DNA of 64,000 nucleotides from Streptomyces sp. SAI-135 (GTDB lineage Bacteria > Actinomycetota > Actinomycetes > Streptomycetales > Streptomycetaceae): the NCBI RefSeq assembly GCF_029893805.1, contig NZ_JARXYP010000002.1, positions 248,001 to 312,000 on the forward strand. Direction: 5' to 3'. Each line of letters starts with the position of its first letter. Positions within the stretch are counted from its first letter, which is position 1. The notes below the pieces were generated by a model. That model saw only the letters and a list, made by a program, of their open reading frames with translations, was not told where the DNA came from and did no database searches. This document shows positions 42,114-50,835 of the stretch, piece after piece. A program made the position numbers and the translations under genes.

Positions 42114-44411
42114 ATGCTCTCGAAAGCCCTGTTGCGCCTGGGCGCAAGCGCCGCCCGCCATCCCTGGCGGGTGATCGCGGCATGGCTCATCGCCGCCACG
42201 CTCGCCGTCCTCGCCGCGCTCACCATCGGTGGGCGGACCGCGGACTCGATGACCGCTCCGGGACTGGACTCCCAACGGGCCGCGCAACTGATCGAGCGGG
42301 CCGGCACCGGCCAGGAGGGGATGACCGCGCAAGTGGTCGTCACCCCCCTCGACGAGGGTGCGACGTTCTTCGACCACCCCAGCGCGCGCACCGCTCTGGC
42401 GCGGCTGCAGACCGAGGTGCGGCGGCTGCCGCACGTGCTCGGCACGAGCGACCCGGCGGGGACGCTCGACGCAGGCGGGGACACCGCCGTGCGCGAAGGC
42501 CTGGTCTCGGCCGACGGACGGATCGCGGTCGTCCGGGTGCAGTACCCCGACCAGAGCCGACTGTCGACCGAAGACCTGGACGCCCTCGTCGATCTCGGCG
42601 ACCGGCTGCGCTCCGAACTGCCCCTGCGCATCGAGATGGGCGGGAACCTCTTCTACGCCTTCTCCGACGCCGACGGCGGCGTAAGCGAACTGATCGGCCT
42701 CCTTGCCGCGGCCGCGATCCTGTTCCTGGCGTTCGGTTCGCTCGTCGCCGCCGCACTGCCGATCGGCATGGCGGTCTTCGGGCTGACCATCGGGGTCGCC
42801 ACGATGACGGTACTGGCGGGGGTGACGGACGTCCCCACCTTCGCACCGGTCCTGGGCAGCATGGTCGGGCTCGGAGTGGGCATCGACTACGCGCTGTTCG
42901 TACTCGCCAGGCACCGGGAGTACCTCGCGCGCGGGCTCGATCCGCACGAGGCGGCGGGGCGAGCGGTGGCCACGGCGGGGAGGCCCGTGGTCTTCGCCGG
43001 CGGCACCGTCGTCGTATCGATCCTCGGCCTGGCGGTCGCGAACGTGCCGTTCATGACGGTGGGCGGGTTCGCCGTCTCGATCGTCGTCCTGATCATGGTG
43101 GTCGCGTCGGTGACGCTGCTGCCGGCCTTCCTCGGCGCCGCCGGCCCACGCCTGGCCCGGGCCGGCCGGGTCAGCCGCGCTCTGCGGGCCAGGAAAGTGG
43201 GCCGACTCGCACGGCGGCGGGACCCGGTGGCGGCCGCCGCCCCCAGCACAGGGTGGCGGCGCTGGATCGGGCACGTCAGCAGGCACCCGGTGCCCTACGC
43301 GGTCGGCGCGGCGGGGCTGCTGCTGACCGCGACGCTGCCCGTGCTCGGCCTGCGCGTCGGGCTGCCCGACGACGGCTCACTGCCCCACAGCCGTACCGAG
43401 CGCCGGGCCTACGAACTCGTCGCCGAGGGGTTCGGTCCGGGCACCAACGGTCCCTTCGTCATCGCCGCGGACCCCGCCGGTGATCCGCGAGTGCTGGACC
43501 GACTCGTCGGAGCGGTCGCGGCGGATCCGGGCATCGCGTCCGTCGCGCCGACGCATATCGATCGGGTCACTGGCATCGCGACCCTCGTGGTGTTCCCGAC
43601 CACCAGCCCTCAGGACAAGGCCACGGCCGACACCATCGCCCGGCTGCGCACGGACGTGCTGCCCACGGCGATCGGGCACGGCCCGGCCAGGGCCCACGTC
43701 GGCGGCGCCGCCGCGAGCCTGTCCGATGTGGGCCAACGCACCAGCCAGCGCCTGCCGGTGTTCGTCGCCGCCGTGCTGGCGATGTCGTACCTGCTACTGA
43801 TGCTGGTCTTCCGCTCGGTACTCGTACCGCTCAAGGCGGTACTGCTGAACCTGCTGAGCATCGGCGCGGCTTACGGCATCATGGTCGCGGTCTTCCAGTG
43901 GGGCTGGGGAGGCGCACTTATCGGGCTGGAAGCGACGGTTCCGATCGTGTCGTTCATCCCGATGTTCCTCTTCGCCATCCTGTTCGGCCTGTCGATGGAC
44001 TACGAGGTGTTCCTCCTCTCCCGCGTACGCGAGGAGTACCTGCGCACCGGCGACAACGGCACGGCGATCGTCGAGGGCGTCTCGGGCACCGCCCGGATCA
44101 TCACCTCGGCCGCCCTCATCATGGTGGCGGTCTTCCTGTCCTTCGCCGTCGCCGAGGATCCCTCCACCAAAATGTTCGGGCTCGGCCTGGCCACCGCGAT
44201 CTTCATCGACGCCACGGTCGTACGCATGGTGCTCGTACCGGCGACCATGACACTCCTCGGCCGGACCAACTGGTGGCTGCCGAGGTGGCTGGACCGCATG
44301 CTTCCCCGCGGCCCGGTCGGCACCGACGACACCGACGACACCGACGACACCGACGACACCGACGCGGAATCCCCTGGTGAGGCCCCGCGTCCACGGCTGG
44401 TTGACCGTTGA
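42114..44411 (+). CDS. MMPL/RND-family exporter
   Basis: ATG 42114 behind TTGGAGGAA gives 765 residues. The layout is the usual duplicated one. Helix 1 is followed by a large extracytoplasmic loop, then a five-helix bundle containing GVGIDYALFVLARHREYLA. A second helix and loop follow, then another bundle with LFGLSMDYEVFLLSRVREEY. The two DY motifs are proton-relay residues. Family members export lipids, siderophores or drugs. The C-terminal tail is acidic with a TDD repeat. The divergent two-component system is the likely regulator. Confidence 0.9.
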   Translation: MLSKALLRLGASAARHPWRVIAAWLIAATLAVLAALTIGGRTADSMTAPGLDSQRAAQLIERAGTGQEGMTAQVVVTPLDEGATFFDHPSARTALARLQTEVRRLPHVLGTSDPAGTLDAGGDTAVREGLVSADGRIAVVRVQYPDQSRLSTEDLDALVDLGDRLRSELPLRIEMGGNLFYAFSDADGGVSELIGLLAAAAILFLAFGSLVAAALPIGMAVFGLTIGVATMTVLAGVTDVPTFAPVLGSMVGLGVGIDYALFVLARHREYLARGLDPHEAAGRAVATAGRPVVFAGGTVVVSILGLAVANVPFMTVGGFAVSIVVLIMVVASVTLLPAFLGAAGPRLARAGRVSRALRARKVGRLARRRDPVAAAAPSTGWRRWIGHVSRHPVPYAVGAAGLLLTATLPVLGLRVGLPDDGSLPHSRTERRAYELVAEGFGPGTNGPFVIAADPAGDPRVLDRLVGAVAADPGIASVAPTHIDRVTGIATLVVFPTTSPQDKATADTIARLRTDVLPTAIGHGPARAHVGGAAASLSDVGQRTSQRLPVFVAAVLAMSYLLLMLVFRSVLVPLKAVLLNLLSIGAAYGIMVAVFQWGWGGALIGLEATVPIVSFIPMFLFAILFGLSMDYEVFLLSRVREEYLRTGDNGTAIVEGVSGTARIITSAALIMVAVFLSFAVAEDPSTKMFGLGLATAIFIDATVVRMVLVPATMTLLGRTNWWLPRWLDRMLPRGPVGTDDTDDTDDTDDTDAESPGEAPRPRLVDR
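44322..44366 (+). repeat. 9-bp in-frame repeats (ACCGACGAC) in the exporter's tail
   Basis: Four perfect ACCGACGAC units plus a partial fifth encode a Thr-Asp-Asp run in the cytoplasmic C-terminus of the MMPL exporter. The copy number is likely variable between strains. Confidence 0.85.
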
Positions 44412-44452
44412 CTCGACTCCTGCCCGACCTCGGCGTCCGGGACCTCAGCGCG

Positions 44453-44962
44453 TCAGCAGTGCAGGTCGGCACTGCCATCCGCTCCCCAGGTCACCGAATC
44501 CTCGGCTGTTGCATCGATGCCGGTGCGGTCGTTGACGAGGTCTGTGCGGCGCCTGACCAAAATCTTGAGGTCGACGGCTGTCTCGTCGCCGGAGCGGAGC
44601 ATGCCGAGGTCCTTGCGCATGCGGGCCTGGTCGGCGATGACGAAGGCGTCCTTGGCATCCGTCCTGCCCTGGCCGCGATAGGCGGCTGACGCCTGGTGAA
44701 CGGCGAGGCCGGTGAGGTAGACCATCGGCTGGTCGTGGCCGAGCAGCAGGCCGATGAGCAAGGCGGCTCCGCCGTGGTTGATGTCCACCGCCCACAGCGC
44801 GTCCTCGGAGAGAGCGAGTACGTCGCCGAACAGCTCCAGCAGTGCGCTCTCGTCGTTCAGGACCCGCCGCGACAGCACGCGTTCGCCTTGCGCGTCGATC
44901 ACCACGCGGTGGTGGTGTTCCTTGCCTATGTCCACACCGGCCCAGATCTCGGGCACGGTCAC
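44453..44962 (-). pseudogene. Truncated IS110-family transposase
   Basis: From GTG 44962 with GGAGG the text reads IWAGVDIGKEHHHRVVIDAQ and DINHGGAALLIGLLLG. It continues YRGQGRTDAKDAFVIADQAR and ends DLVNDRTG at about residue 150. These are the DEDD catalytic N-terminal motifs of IS110 (first D in GVDIGK, D in TDAKDA). The C-terminal Ser-containing half is missing, so it cannot transpose. Confidence 0.75.
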
Positions 44963-45152
44963 CTCCGCCAGCTCGTCGTCACAGTAGTCCCGCAGACGAC
45001 CTCGCCGACGTTGTCCTACACAGCGATCGAGTCGCGTATCCCAATGAGCGGTCGAGTCGTCGCGGGGCTCCGGGCGGCCAAGTCATTTGAGCCATCCAAC
45101 GGCGACAAGCACACGCCTCGTCCGGGCTGGGCGGGTGCCGAATACATCTGAT

Positions 45153-45725
45153 CTATCCGTTCATGTACCTCACCTCGTCGGCCTGGAGCCCCTTCTGTCC
45201 CTGCGAGATGCAGAATTCGACCCGCTGTCCTTCCTCGAGGACCGGGTATCCGTCCATTTGGATCGCGCTGTAATGGACGAAGACGTCGACGGGCGGATCG
45301 CCGTCGACGGAGATGAACCCGTATCCCTTCTCCGCGTTGAACCACTTGACCGTCCCCGTGCTCACACCGTCGCGCCTGGCGCTGTGTACAGAAGGGTCGT
45401 CCCGTCCGGATTCCGGGCTGTCGCCAGTGGTACGGGATGCGGGCTGCCCGGGTGTCGGGGCGAGAGGGCGGGGACGGTTCTCGATAGCCGCCAGCAGGGC
45501 GTCGTCGGCCGTCCCCAGCAGGTGATCAAGCGCCTCGTCGTCCTCGCTGCGGGCCGGCTCCTCACCGGCACGGTGGGAGTACGGCGGCATGTCCTGTCCG
45601 GCATCGGTGCCGGCCTCCGGGCGTGCGGGAGCCAGCCGTGTGCGGACGGCCGCCAGAAGGGCTGCATCCATGTCGCCGAGGAGCAGGCCCAGTTCGTCGT
45701 CGGGGCTGCGCCGGACGTCGCTCAC
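45153..45725 (-). CDS. Cold-shock-domain protein with a duplicated N-terminal extension
   Basis: GTG 45725 overlaps the sigma-factor stop as GTGA and yields 190 residues. Residues 122-190 are a canonical cold-shock domain ([20 protein letters not shown] with RNP1, DVFVHYSAI with RNP2). Residues 8-30 and 61-84 are two diverged copies of a DDE..LLG..DAALLAA(V/I) helix, linked by disordered sequence. An internal GTG at residue 121 would give an ordinary 70-residue cold-shock protein, but no ribosome site precedes it. Coupling to a sigma factor suggests regulation of, or by, that sigma factor. Confidence 0.8.
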   Translation of the reverse strand: MSDVRRSPDDELGLLLGDMDAALLAAVRTRLAPARPEAGTDAGQDMPPYSHRAGEEPARSEDDEALDHLLGTADDALLAAIENRPRPLAPTPGQPASRTTGDSPESGRDDPSVHSARRDGVSTGTVKWFNAEKGYGFISVDGDPPVDVFVHYSAIQMDGYPVLEEGQRVEFCISQGQKGLQADEVRYMNG

Positions 45726-46270
45726 TGCGCACTCCTTCGGTTGGTGATCCCGAGCTGCTCCTTGAGCGTGCGGCGGGCCCTCGACAGGTTCTGCAGGACT
45801 GCGGCCTTCTCCAGCCTCATCGCCTCCGCGATCTCCGCGGCGGAGAACCCGTCGAGGTGCCAGGCCATCACGGTGCGCTGCTTGAAAGGCAGTTGGATGA
45901 GCACCTGCAGCACCTGACGGTGCTGCTCCCCCAGTTCGGCCGCCTGCAGGGGGGTGTGCCAGTCCGCGCTTGTTTCTGCCAAACGGGCCGCGAGGTCCTG
46001 TTCAGGGTCTTCGGGCACGATCTGCCGCAGGAAGGACCGCAGGGCGACCGTCCGCAGCCAGGCCCGCGGGGTGCGGACCGGCTGCCGTGTGCGCATCAGC
46101 TCCACGAACGCGCTGTGCACCGCGTCCTCGGCCTCCGGGAAGGTGGCCCCGTGCCGCAGCAGGAACCGGATGAGGTAGGGCTGGTCTTCCTGATAGGAGC
46201 AGCCGACATCGGCCGCCGCCATGGACAGCTGCCGTGCCGCGGCCGCGGTGTCATCCGCCATGCGGTCCAC
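45722..46270 (-). CDS. ECF-like RNA polymerase sigma factor
   Basis: GTG 46270 behind GAGGGGGAA gives 182 residues. Region 2 is [20 protein letters not shown], followed by [13 protein letters not shown]. Region 4 is [20 protein letters not shown], then [20 protein letters not shown]. There is no sigma-1 region and no long C-terminal extension. No anti-sigma gene is recognised. Instead a small membrane protein overlaps its start and a cold-shock protein overlaps its end, so either could serve that role. Confidence 0.8.
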   Translation of the reverse strand: MDRMADDTAAAARQLSMAAADVGCSYQEDQPYLIRFLLRHGATFPEAEDAVHSAFVELMRTRQPVRTPRAWLRTVALRSFLRQIVPEDPEQDLAARLAETSADWHTPLQAAELGEQHRQVLQVLIQLPFKQRTVMAWHLDGFSAAEIAEAMRLEKAAVLQNLSRARRTLKEQLGITNRRSAQ

Positions 46271-46508
46271 GGTGTTTCCCCCTCGTCACTGCCCCCTGGC
46301 GCACGGCCAGTTGCCGTCCCCTGCGGTCCCGTTCCTGCAACGTACCGCCCTCTGCGAGGGCGTTGATGCGAGCGGTGCGAGCCTCCTCCTCGATCCGGGC
46401 CGTCCTCACCAGGGCCCCGGTGGTGATCCGGGCCATCAGCACCCGGGTGGCACACCCGGCCGCGCACGCGGCCACGGTCACTGCCGCACTCACAACTGCG
46501 CTGTCCAC
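46251..46508 (-). CDS. Small membrane-anchored protein upstream of the sigma factor
   Basis: Starting at GTG 46508 the protein has 85 residues. A hydrophobic helix at about 2-22 (DSAVVSAAVTVAACAAGCAT) is followed by a charged, arginine-rich helical tail (VLMARITTGALVRTARIEEE). It overlaps the sigma gene start by about 20 bp, so the three genes are coupled. The membrane anchor plus cytoplasmic helix is compatible with sigma control, but no anti-sigma motif is visible. Confidence 0.5.
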   Translation of the reverse strand: MDSAVVSAAVTVAACAAGCATRVLMARITTGALVRTARIEEEARTARINALAEGGTLQERDRRGRQLAVRQGAVTRGKHRGPHGG

Positions 46509-46723
46509 GACGCTTGGTTCCTCTTCCTCCGGCAAGGGCGCTCGCCCTCGCTCTGATAGAAGGTGTCGTCGAAGCGCAGTTTTATGACATCGGGGATCCG
46601 GCAGCGGCTCGGCCCCGTCTGTCCCGCCCGCCGCTGCGTTCACGCCGCGTGCCGGGCGTCACTCTGGTTCAGGGGCGCCCGCGGCGGCACTGCTGCCGGC
46701 GCAACCGCTAAGGCCGGCGACAG

Positions 46724-46984
46724 GGTGGCGCATTCAAGCACCTCCGCGAACTCTTCGGAGGCCTCGCCACTCCCGGCGTCAACCTGGCCGTCGAAACCCA
46801 TACCGACGGCATCCCCGAGGACACCATCCGCACCGTGGCCCCTGCCTACATCAACCACCTGCCCTCACTGCAATTGGCCAAGCGCCATGACGGCGAGCCC
46901 CAAGCCAGGCCGCTGAAGGACCAGCGCAGCACCTCCTGGTCGACGCGGGGGCGGCCGGCGCGGGCGAGTGCGCGGCGGGTGTGA
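46724..46984 (+). pseudogene. Gene fragment of unknown family
   Basis: The plus-strand frame reads AFKHLRELFGGLATPGVNLA, then ETHTDGIPEDTIRTVAP, and AYINHLPSLQLAKRHDGEP. It is protein-like but has no start codon with a ribosome site, and it degrades toward 46984. The family is not recognised. The rest of 46509-47065 shows nothing else convincing. Confidence 0.3.
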
Positions 46985-47065
46985 GCGGTCAGCCTTGCCC
47001 AGGCGCGCCCGAAACCGTCGCAGGCCAGCCGCTTGTCGTCCACGCCAAGATCACGGGTGGCCTCC

Positions 47066-47932
47066 TCATCGGCCGACCCGCCCGAGCTGGCTGGATGCCG
47101 CTTCGACCGTCTGCGCCAGCAGGACCGCAATGGTCATGGGGCCGACCCCGCCGGGGACCGGCGTGATCAAGCGGGCACGAGTGCGGGCCGTGTCGAAGTC
47201 GACGTCGCCCACGTTGCCGGGGTTGTATCCGGCATCGATCACGACAGCCCCCGGCTTGACGTCTTCGCCGCGAATCAGCCGAGGCCGTCCCACGGCCGCC
47301 ACCACAACGTCCGCTTCCCGCACGATCGCGGCCAGATCCGTCGTACGGGAGTGACAGTAGGTGACCGTGGCGTCCCGGGCGAGCAGGAGCATTCCGACGG
47401 GCTTGCCGAGGATCGCACTGCGACCCACGACAACGGCGTGCTGACCTGCAAGATCGACCTCGTACTCGTCCAGGAGCCGCATGATCCCGCCCGGGGTGCA
47501 CGATGCAAATCCAGGCAGCCCGAAGCTCATCGCCCCGAAGGAGCTCATCGTGACCGCGTCGACGTCCTTCTCCGGCACGATGGCCTCGAACGCTGCCCGC
47601 TCATCGATGTGAGGGCCCACGGGGTGCTGAAGCAAGATGCCGTGCACTTTGGCGTCCCGCGAGAGGGACTGGAGGGTCTCCACCAGCTCAGCGGTTGTCG
47701 CAGTGGCCGGCAGGCTGACAAGCCGGGACTCGATGCCCGCCTTCGCGCAACGCGCCCGCTTCATCCGGACGTACGTCACCGAAGCCGGATCCTCACCTAC
47801 CAGCACCGTTGCGAGGCACGGCGTCACGCCGACGCGTCGCGCAAGCTCTGCCGCCTTGCTTGACGCCTCCTCAACAATGCGTCGGGCAAGACCAACGCCA
47901 TCCATGAGCCGGGCTGTCTGTGTCTGGGACAT
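47066..47932 (-). CDS. folD: Bifunctional methylenetetrahydrofolate dehydrogenase/cyclohydrolase
   Basis: ATG 47932 with GGAGG gives 288 residues. The catalytic Lys58 lies in SVTYVRMKRARC. Other signatures are GILLQHPVGPHIDERAAFEA, VVGRSAILGKPVGMLLLARD (dinucleotide site), TYCHSRTTDLA and ITPVPGGVGPMTIAVLL. The enzyme interconverts 5,10-methylene-, methenyl- and 10-formyl-tetrahydrofolate with NADP. Sequence variants (VRM instead of VRN, PHIDERAAFEAI) suggest an accessory FolD paralogue rather than the main housekeeping copy. It stands alone here with no one-carbon gene beside it. Confidence 0.88.
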   Translation of the reverse strand: MSQTQTARLMDGVGLARRIVEEASSKAAELARRVGVTPCLATVLVGEDPASVTYVRMKRARCAKAGIESRLVSLPATATTAELVETLQSLSRDAKVHGILLQHPVGPHIDERAAFEAIVPEKDVDAVTMSSFGAMSFGLPGFASCTPGGIMRLLDEYEVDLAGQHAVVVGRSAILGKPVGMLLLARDATVTYCHSRTTDLAAIVREADVVVAAVGRPRLIRGEDVKPGAVVIDAGYNPGNVGDVDFDTARTRARLITPVPGGVGPMTIAVLLAQTVEAASSQLGRVGR

Positions 47933-48497
47933 GGTCGCCTCCAGGCGTCGCTGACCACTCGCCCAGGCGCACGGCATCGACCGATTCGTCAGACCGCTCC
48001 CCGGTGGTGCTCCACCTCAGCGCCAGTCACGGCCCACGCACCACTCTAGTGGCACTGTTTTGCTGATCAGGAGCGGGAAGTCGAAGAACACCTACTCAGC
48101 AGAGTGGTCACAGAGCCTGCCTCGCCCGGTGCCGCGACCCCAATGCGCCCGCCGTCGGGCCCGGGCACACCCTCCAACAGCTGCTGCGCGTCAACCGGGC
48201 CGGCACCGCTACAGCAGCGCTCGGAATTCACGGAACCCGCCTGCCTTCGCCTGCGCACGCACGGACCGTGCAAGACCCCTCGCGACCACCACCTCAAGGA
48301 GGAAGGCGCTCACCGCGCCATGCTCTCGGCAGCACCTCTCCCCCAACTCAGCGTCACAGGGCGAGGGGCAGCGACGCGTTCATCGCCCTGACCGGCACCG
48401 CTCCCGCTACAGGAGAGACTGCCGGGCCGGCGCCGGACTGCCGGGGCTTCTGCCCGGGGTGCGGTCTCGCTGAGCCGGACGGGACCGCACCCTGTGG
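47933..48497. other. Intergenic region between folD and DUF2630 gene
   Basis: I see no supported gene or known riboswitch. The folD promoter is expected near 47950-48060. The sequence from 48100 to 48490 is protein-unlike in all frames. Confidence 0.3.
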
Positions 48498-48755
48498 TCA
48501 GCCCAGGTAACCTTCGACCTCGCCTGCCGGGCGCACGTGTGCCTCGTCGGGATTCTGGCCGAACTCCGACTTGGCGCGCCGCTGCCGCAGCAAGTCCCAG
48601 CACTGGTCGAGCTGTGTTTCCACGGACTTGAGGCGGTTGCGCCCCTCTTCATCGAGTCCGTGTTCCGTGAGGGACCGCGAGCGCAGCTCATGTTCCTCAG
48701 CCACGAGGCCGTCGATCGTCTTAAGGATGCTTGTATCACCTTGTGAGCTCGTCAT
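48498..48755 (-). CDS. DUF2630-family small protein
   Basis: ATG 48755 follows GAAGGG and gives 85 residues. The protein is a charged helical hairpin (LKTIDGLVAEEHELRSRSLT, RLKSVETQLDQCWDLLRQRR). It ends with the conserved basic/acid tail (AHVRPAGEVEGYLG). This matches DUF2630 proteins, common and uncharacterised in actinobacteria. The gene is isolated. Confidence 0.8.
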   Translation of the reverse strand: MTSSQGDTSILKTIDGLVAEEHELRSRSLTEHGLDEEGRNRLKSVETQLDQCWDLLRQRRAKSEFGQNPDEAHVRPAGEVEGYLG

Positions 48756-49713
48756 AGGTTTCCCTTCAGATCACGCTTGCGGACAAGTGTGGCACGAGGG
48801 GGTTCAGGTGCCCCGAGACACGTTGCCGTAGGAATGGCCGACATGTGCGCCAGGAGGCACGGCCGACTGCGGCCCATCACCGGGTCATGAATCGGCGTGG
48901 AACGTCGTTCCCGAGCTCGGCGACTCTCCCATCGCGGAGACACAGACAGCGCACCGGCCCATCCCAGCCGACGGATTCCCCGGTGGGGGCGGTGCCCTCG
49001 GTGCCGGACCACTACGAGGCCGTACCCCACAGCAGCATCACGCTCAGCCCGGTCATCGGCGGGCTGCATGCCGTGGAGATCATCAGCGGGAAGTGGGACG
49101 CGATGCCGGCGGACTTCCGTCCGGAACTGTTCCCCGTGTCGGCCTGAGACGGACGGACGGGCAGCCGCCGTCGAGCCGGCGGACGAGCCACCGGAGATAC
49201 AGAGGAAAACGGGAGTGGAAACGCTCCGACAGTCTCGCAACCGGACCGGGATTACCTCGGCCGCGGCCTTTTCACTGACGCGGAAATGTCGCCGGAAAAT
49301 GGACGCCTGCCGATTTGCGTGACAGCCCGCTGACTTCCCCCGGCAGCCCGCAGAATCGTTTCCGCATCGCTCGGCAGGCGTCTCATACTCCGAATCGATG
49401 CCCTCGCCCGCCGCAGACGCTCTGGCCGCCCCCGGCCTCCCCCACCCAGATCCGACCATCAATCTGTACGAAAGCATAACAAGTCGGGCATCTTCCGGCG
49501 AGCTATTGACTTTCTGCGGCTCGAGCGCAGAGGCTACGGGACGTCCATTCAAACCGGTTTAAACGCCGGCTCGGTGCCCCTCACGGCACCCCGCCTCCGC
49601 ACCCGGTCCCGGCCCTCTCGCCGGTGCCGTGGAGCGTGGTCGCGAGGTGCCGGGCCTGCTCGGCCGCCCTGGAGGGGACCGCGCCCGGGCGTTCGGAAGA
49701 AAGCGGTGCGCGC
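48756..49713. other. Long intergenic region upstream of the sugar operon
   Basis: No complete gene is supported. A plus-strand scrap ending at 49147 (VIGGLHAVEIISGKWDAMPA) looks like a gene end. The distal part is AT-richer. It carries a possible -35 TTGACT near 49506 and the LacI-type palindrome at 49551, so it is probably the operon promoter. Confidence 0.4.
49547..49564. promoter_or_regulatory. LacI-type operator upstream of the sugar operon
   Basis: The perfect 10-bp palindrome AAACCGGTTT (49551-49560) lies in an AT-rich context, with a central CG as in LacI/PurR operators. It is about 150 bp upstream of the lacI start, consistent with autoregulation and control of the downstream ABC genes. 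Confidence 0.65.
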
Positions 49714-50730
49714 ATGGCCCGACGTCCCACGATCGCCGACGTGGCGAAGCTGGCCGGGGTCTCCCGTGCGACCGTCTCCTTCGTCCTCAACAACCGTCCC
49801 GGCGTGGCGGCCGACACCCAGCACCGCGTCCGCTCCGCAGCCGAGGAGCTGGGGTGGACGCCGAGCTCCAGCGCCCGGGCGCTGTCCACGGGCCGTGTCC
49901 GCGCGGTCGGCCTGGTCCTGGCACGTGAGCCCGAGCTCATCGGCACCGACCCGTTCTTCCCCGCCTTCATGGCAGGCATCGAGACGGTCATATCGGAAAC
50001 CGGCGACGGTCTCATGCTGCAGATGAGCCGCCCCGAGAACGAGGTCGACACCTACCGCCGGCTCGCCGCCGACCGTCGCGTGGACGGCGTGCTCCTGACC
50101 GACCTGCGGACCGACGATCCCCGTCCGGCGCTGATCGGCGAACTGGGTCTGCCGGCCGTGGCCGTGGGGGCCGGCGCCGGCACGGGTCTGCCGACGGTCA
50201 ACCTCGACGACCGTCCCGCCGTGCGCGAGGCCGTGCACCACCTCGCCGGCCTGGGGCACCGCGACATCGCCTACGTGGCCGGGCCCGAGGAGTTCGTGCA
50301 CGCCCGGCGCCGCCGCCAGGCGTGGAGCGCCGCACTCGCCGAAGCCGGCCTGCCCGAGGGGACGTTACTGCCGGGCGGTTTCACCGCCGAGGGCGGAGCG
50401 CGGGCCACCCGGATGCTGCTCGACCGGCCGGTGCCGCCGACGGCCATCGTCTACGGCAACGACCTCTCGGCCACGGCCGGAATGGCGGTGGCCCAGGACG
50501 CCGGGCTGCGACTGCCGGAAGACCTGTCGGTGGTCGGCTTCGACGACGTACCCCTCGCCTCCTACACCAACCCCCCGCTGACCACCTGCCGCGCCAACCC
50601 CGTCTCATGGGGCCGGGCCTCAGCCCAGGCACTGGTGGAACTGATCGAGACCGGCACCACCGCCGATGTGGAACTGGAGCCCGCCGCCCTGGTGGTGCGC
50701 GCCTCCAGTGGCCCTGCGCCGGTCCGCTGA
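49714..50730 (+). CDS. LacI-family transcriptional repressor
   Basis: ATG 49714 gives 338 residues. The N-terminal HTH and hinge are textbook (TIADVAKLAGVSRATVSFVL; VRSAAEELGWTPSSSARALS). The periplasmic-binding-like sugar domain follows (VGLVLAREPELIGTDPFFPA, GVLLTDLR, AIVYGNDLSATAGMAVAQDA, LSVVGFDDVPLASYTNPPLT). It probably represses the adjacent sugar operon until a sugar from its own pathway binds. Confidence 0.9.
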   Translation: MARRPTIADVAKLAGVSRATVSFVLNNRPGVAADTQHRVRSAAEELGWTPSSSARALSTGRVRAVGLVLAREPELIGTDPFFPAFMAGIETVISETGDGLMLQMSRPENEVDTYRRLAADRRVDGVLLTDLRTDDPRPALIGELGLPAVAVGAGAGTGLPTVNLDDRPAVREAVHHLAGLGHRDIAYVAGPEEFVHARRRRQAWSAALAEAGLPEGTLLPGGFTAEGGARATRMLLDRPVPPTAIVYGNDLSATAGMAVAQDAGLRLPEDLSVVGFDDVPLASYTNPPLTTCRANPVSWGRASAQALVELIETGTTADVELEPAALVVRASSGPAPVR

Positions 50731-50835
50731 GACCTGCGGCATCCGGTGCGCCCCACCCCCGGGACGGGGCGGGACAACGCACGCGCCGGACGAGCCGTAC
50801 CGCAAGCGATTCCCCAGCAAGAAACGGAACCCTCC

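Noticed and set aside
40970-43483. 837-residue plus-strand open frame
   Set aside because: It overlaps the kinase antisense and the MMPL gene in another frame, with Arg/Gly/Pro-rich shadow sequence.
45153-45365. Separate 70-residue cold-shock gene starting at the internal GTG 45365
   Set aside because: No ribosome-binding site precedes this GTG, whereas the longer start at 45725 is coupled to the sigma gene. The short form remains only a possibility.
47933-48060. Riboswitch upstream of folD
   Set aside because: No conserved core of a known riboswitch (SAM, THF or glycine) could be recognised by eye.
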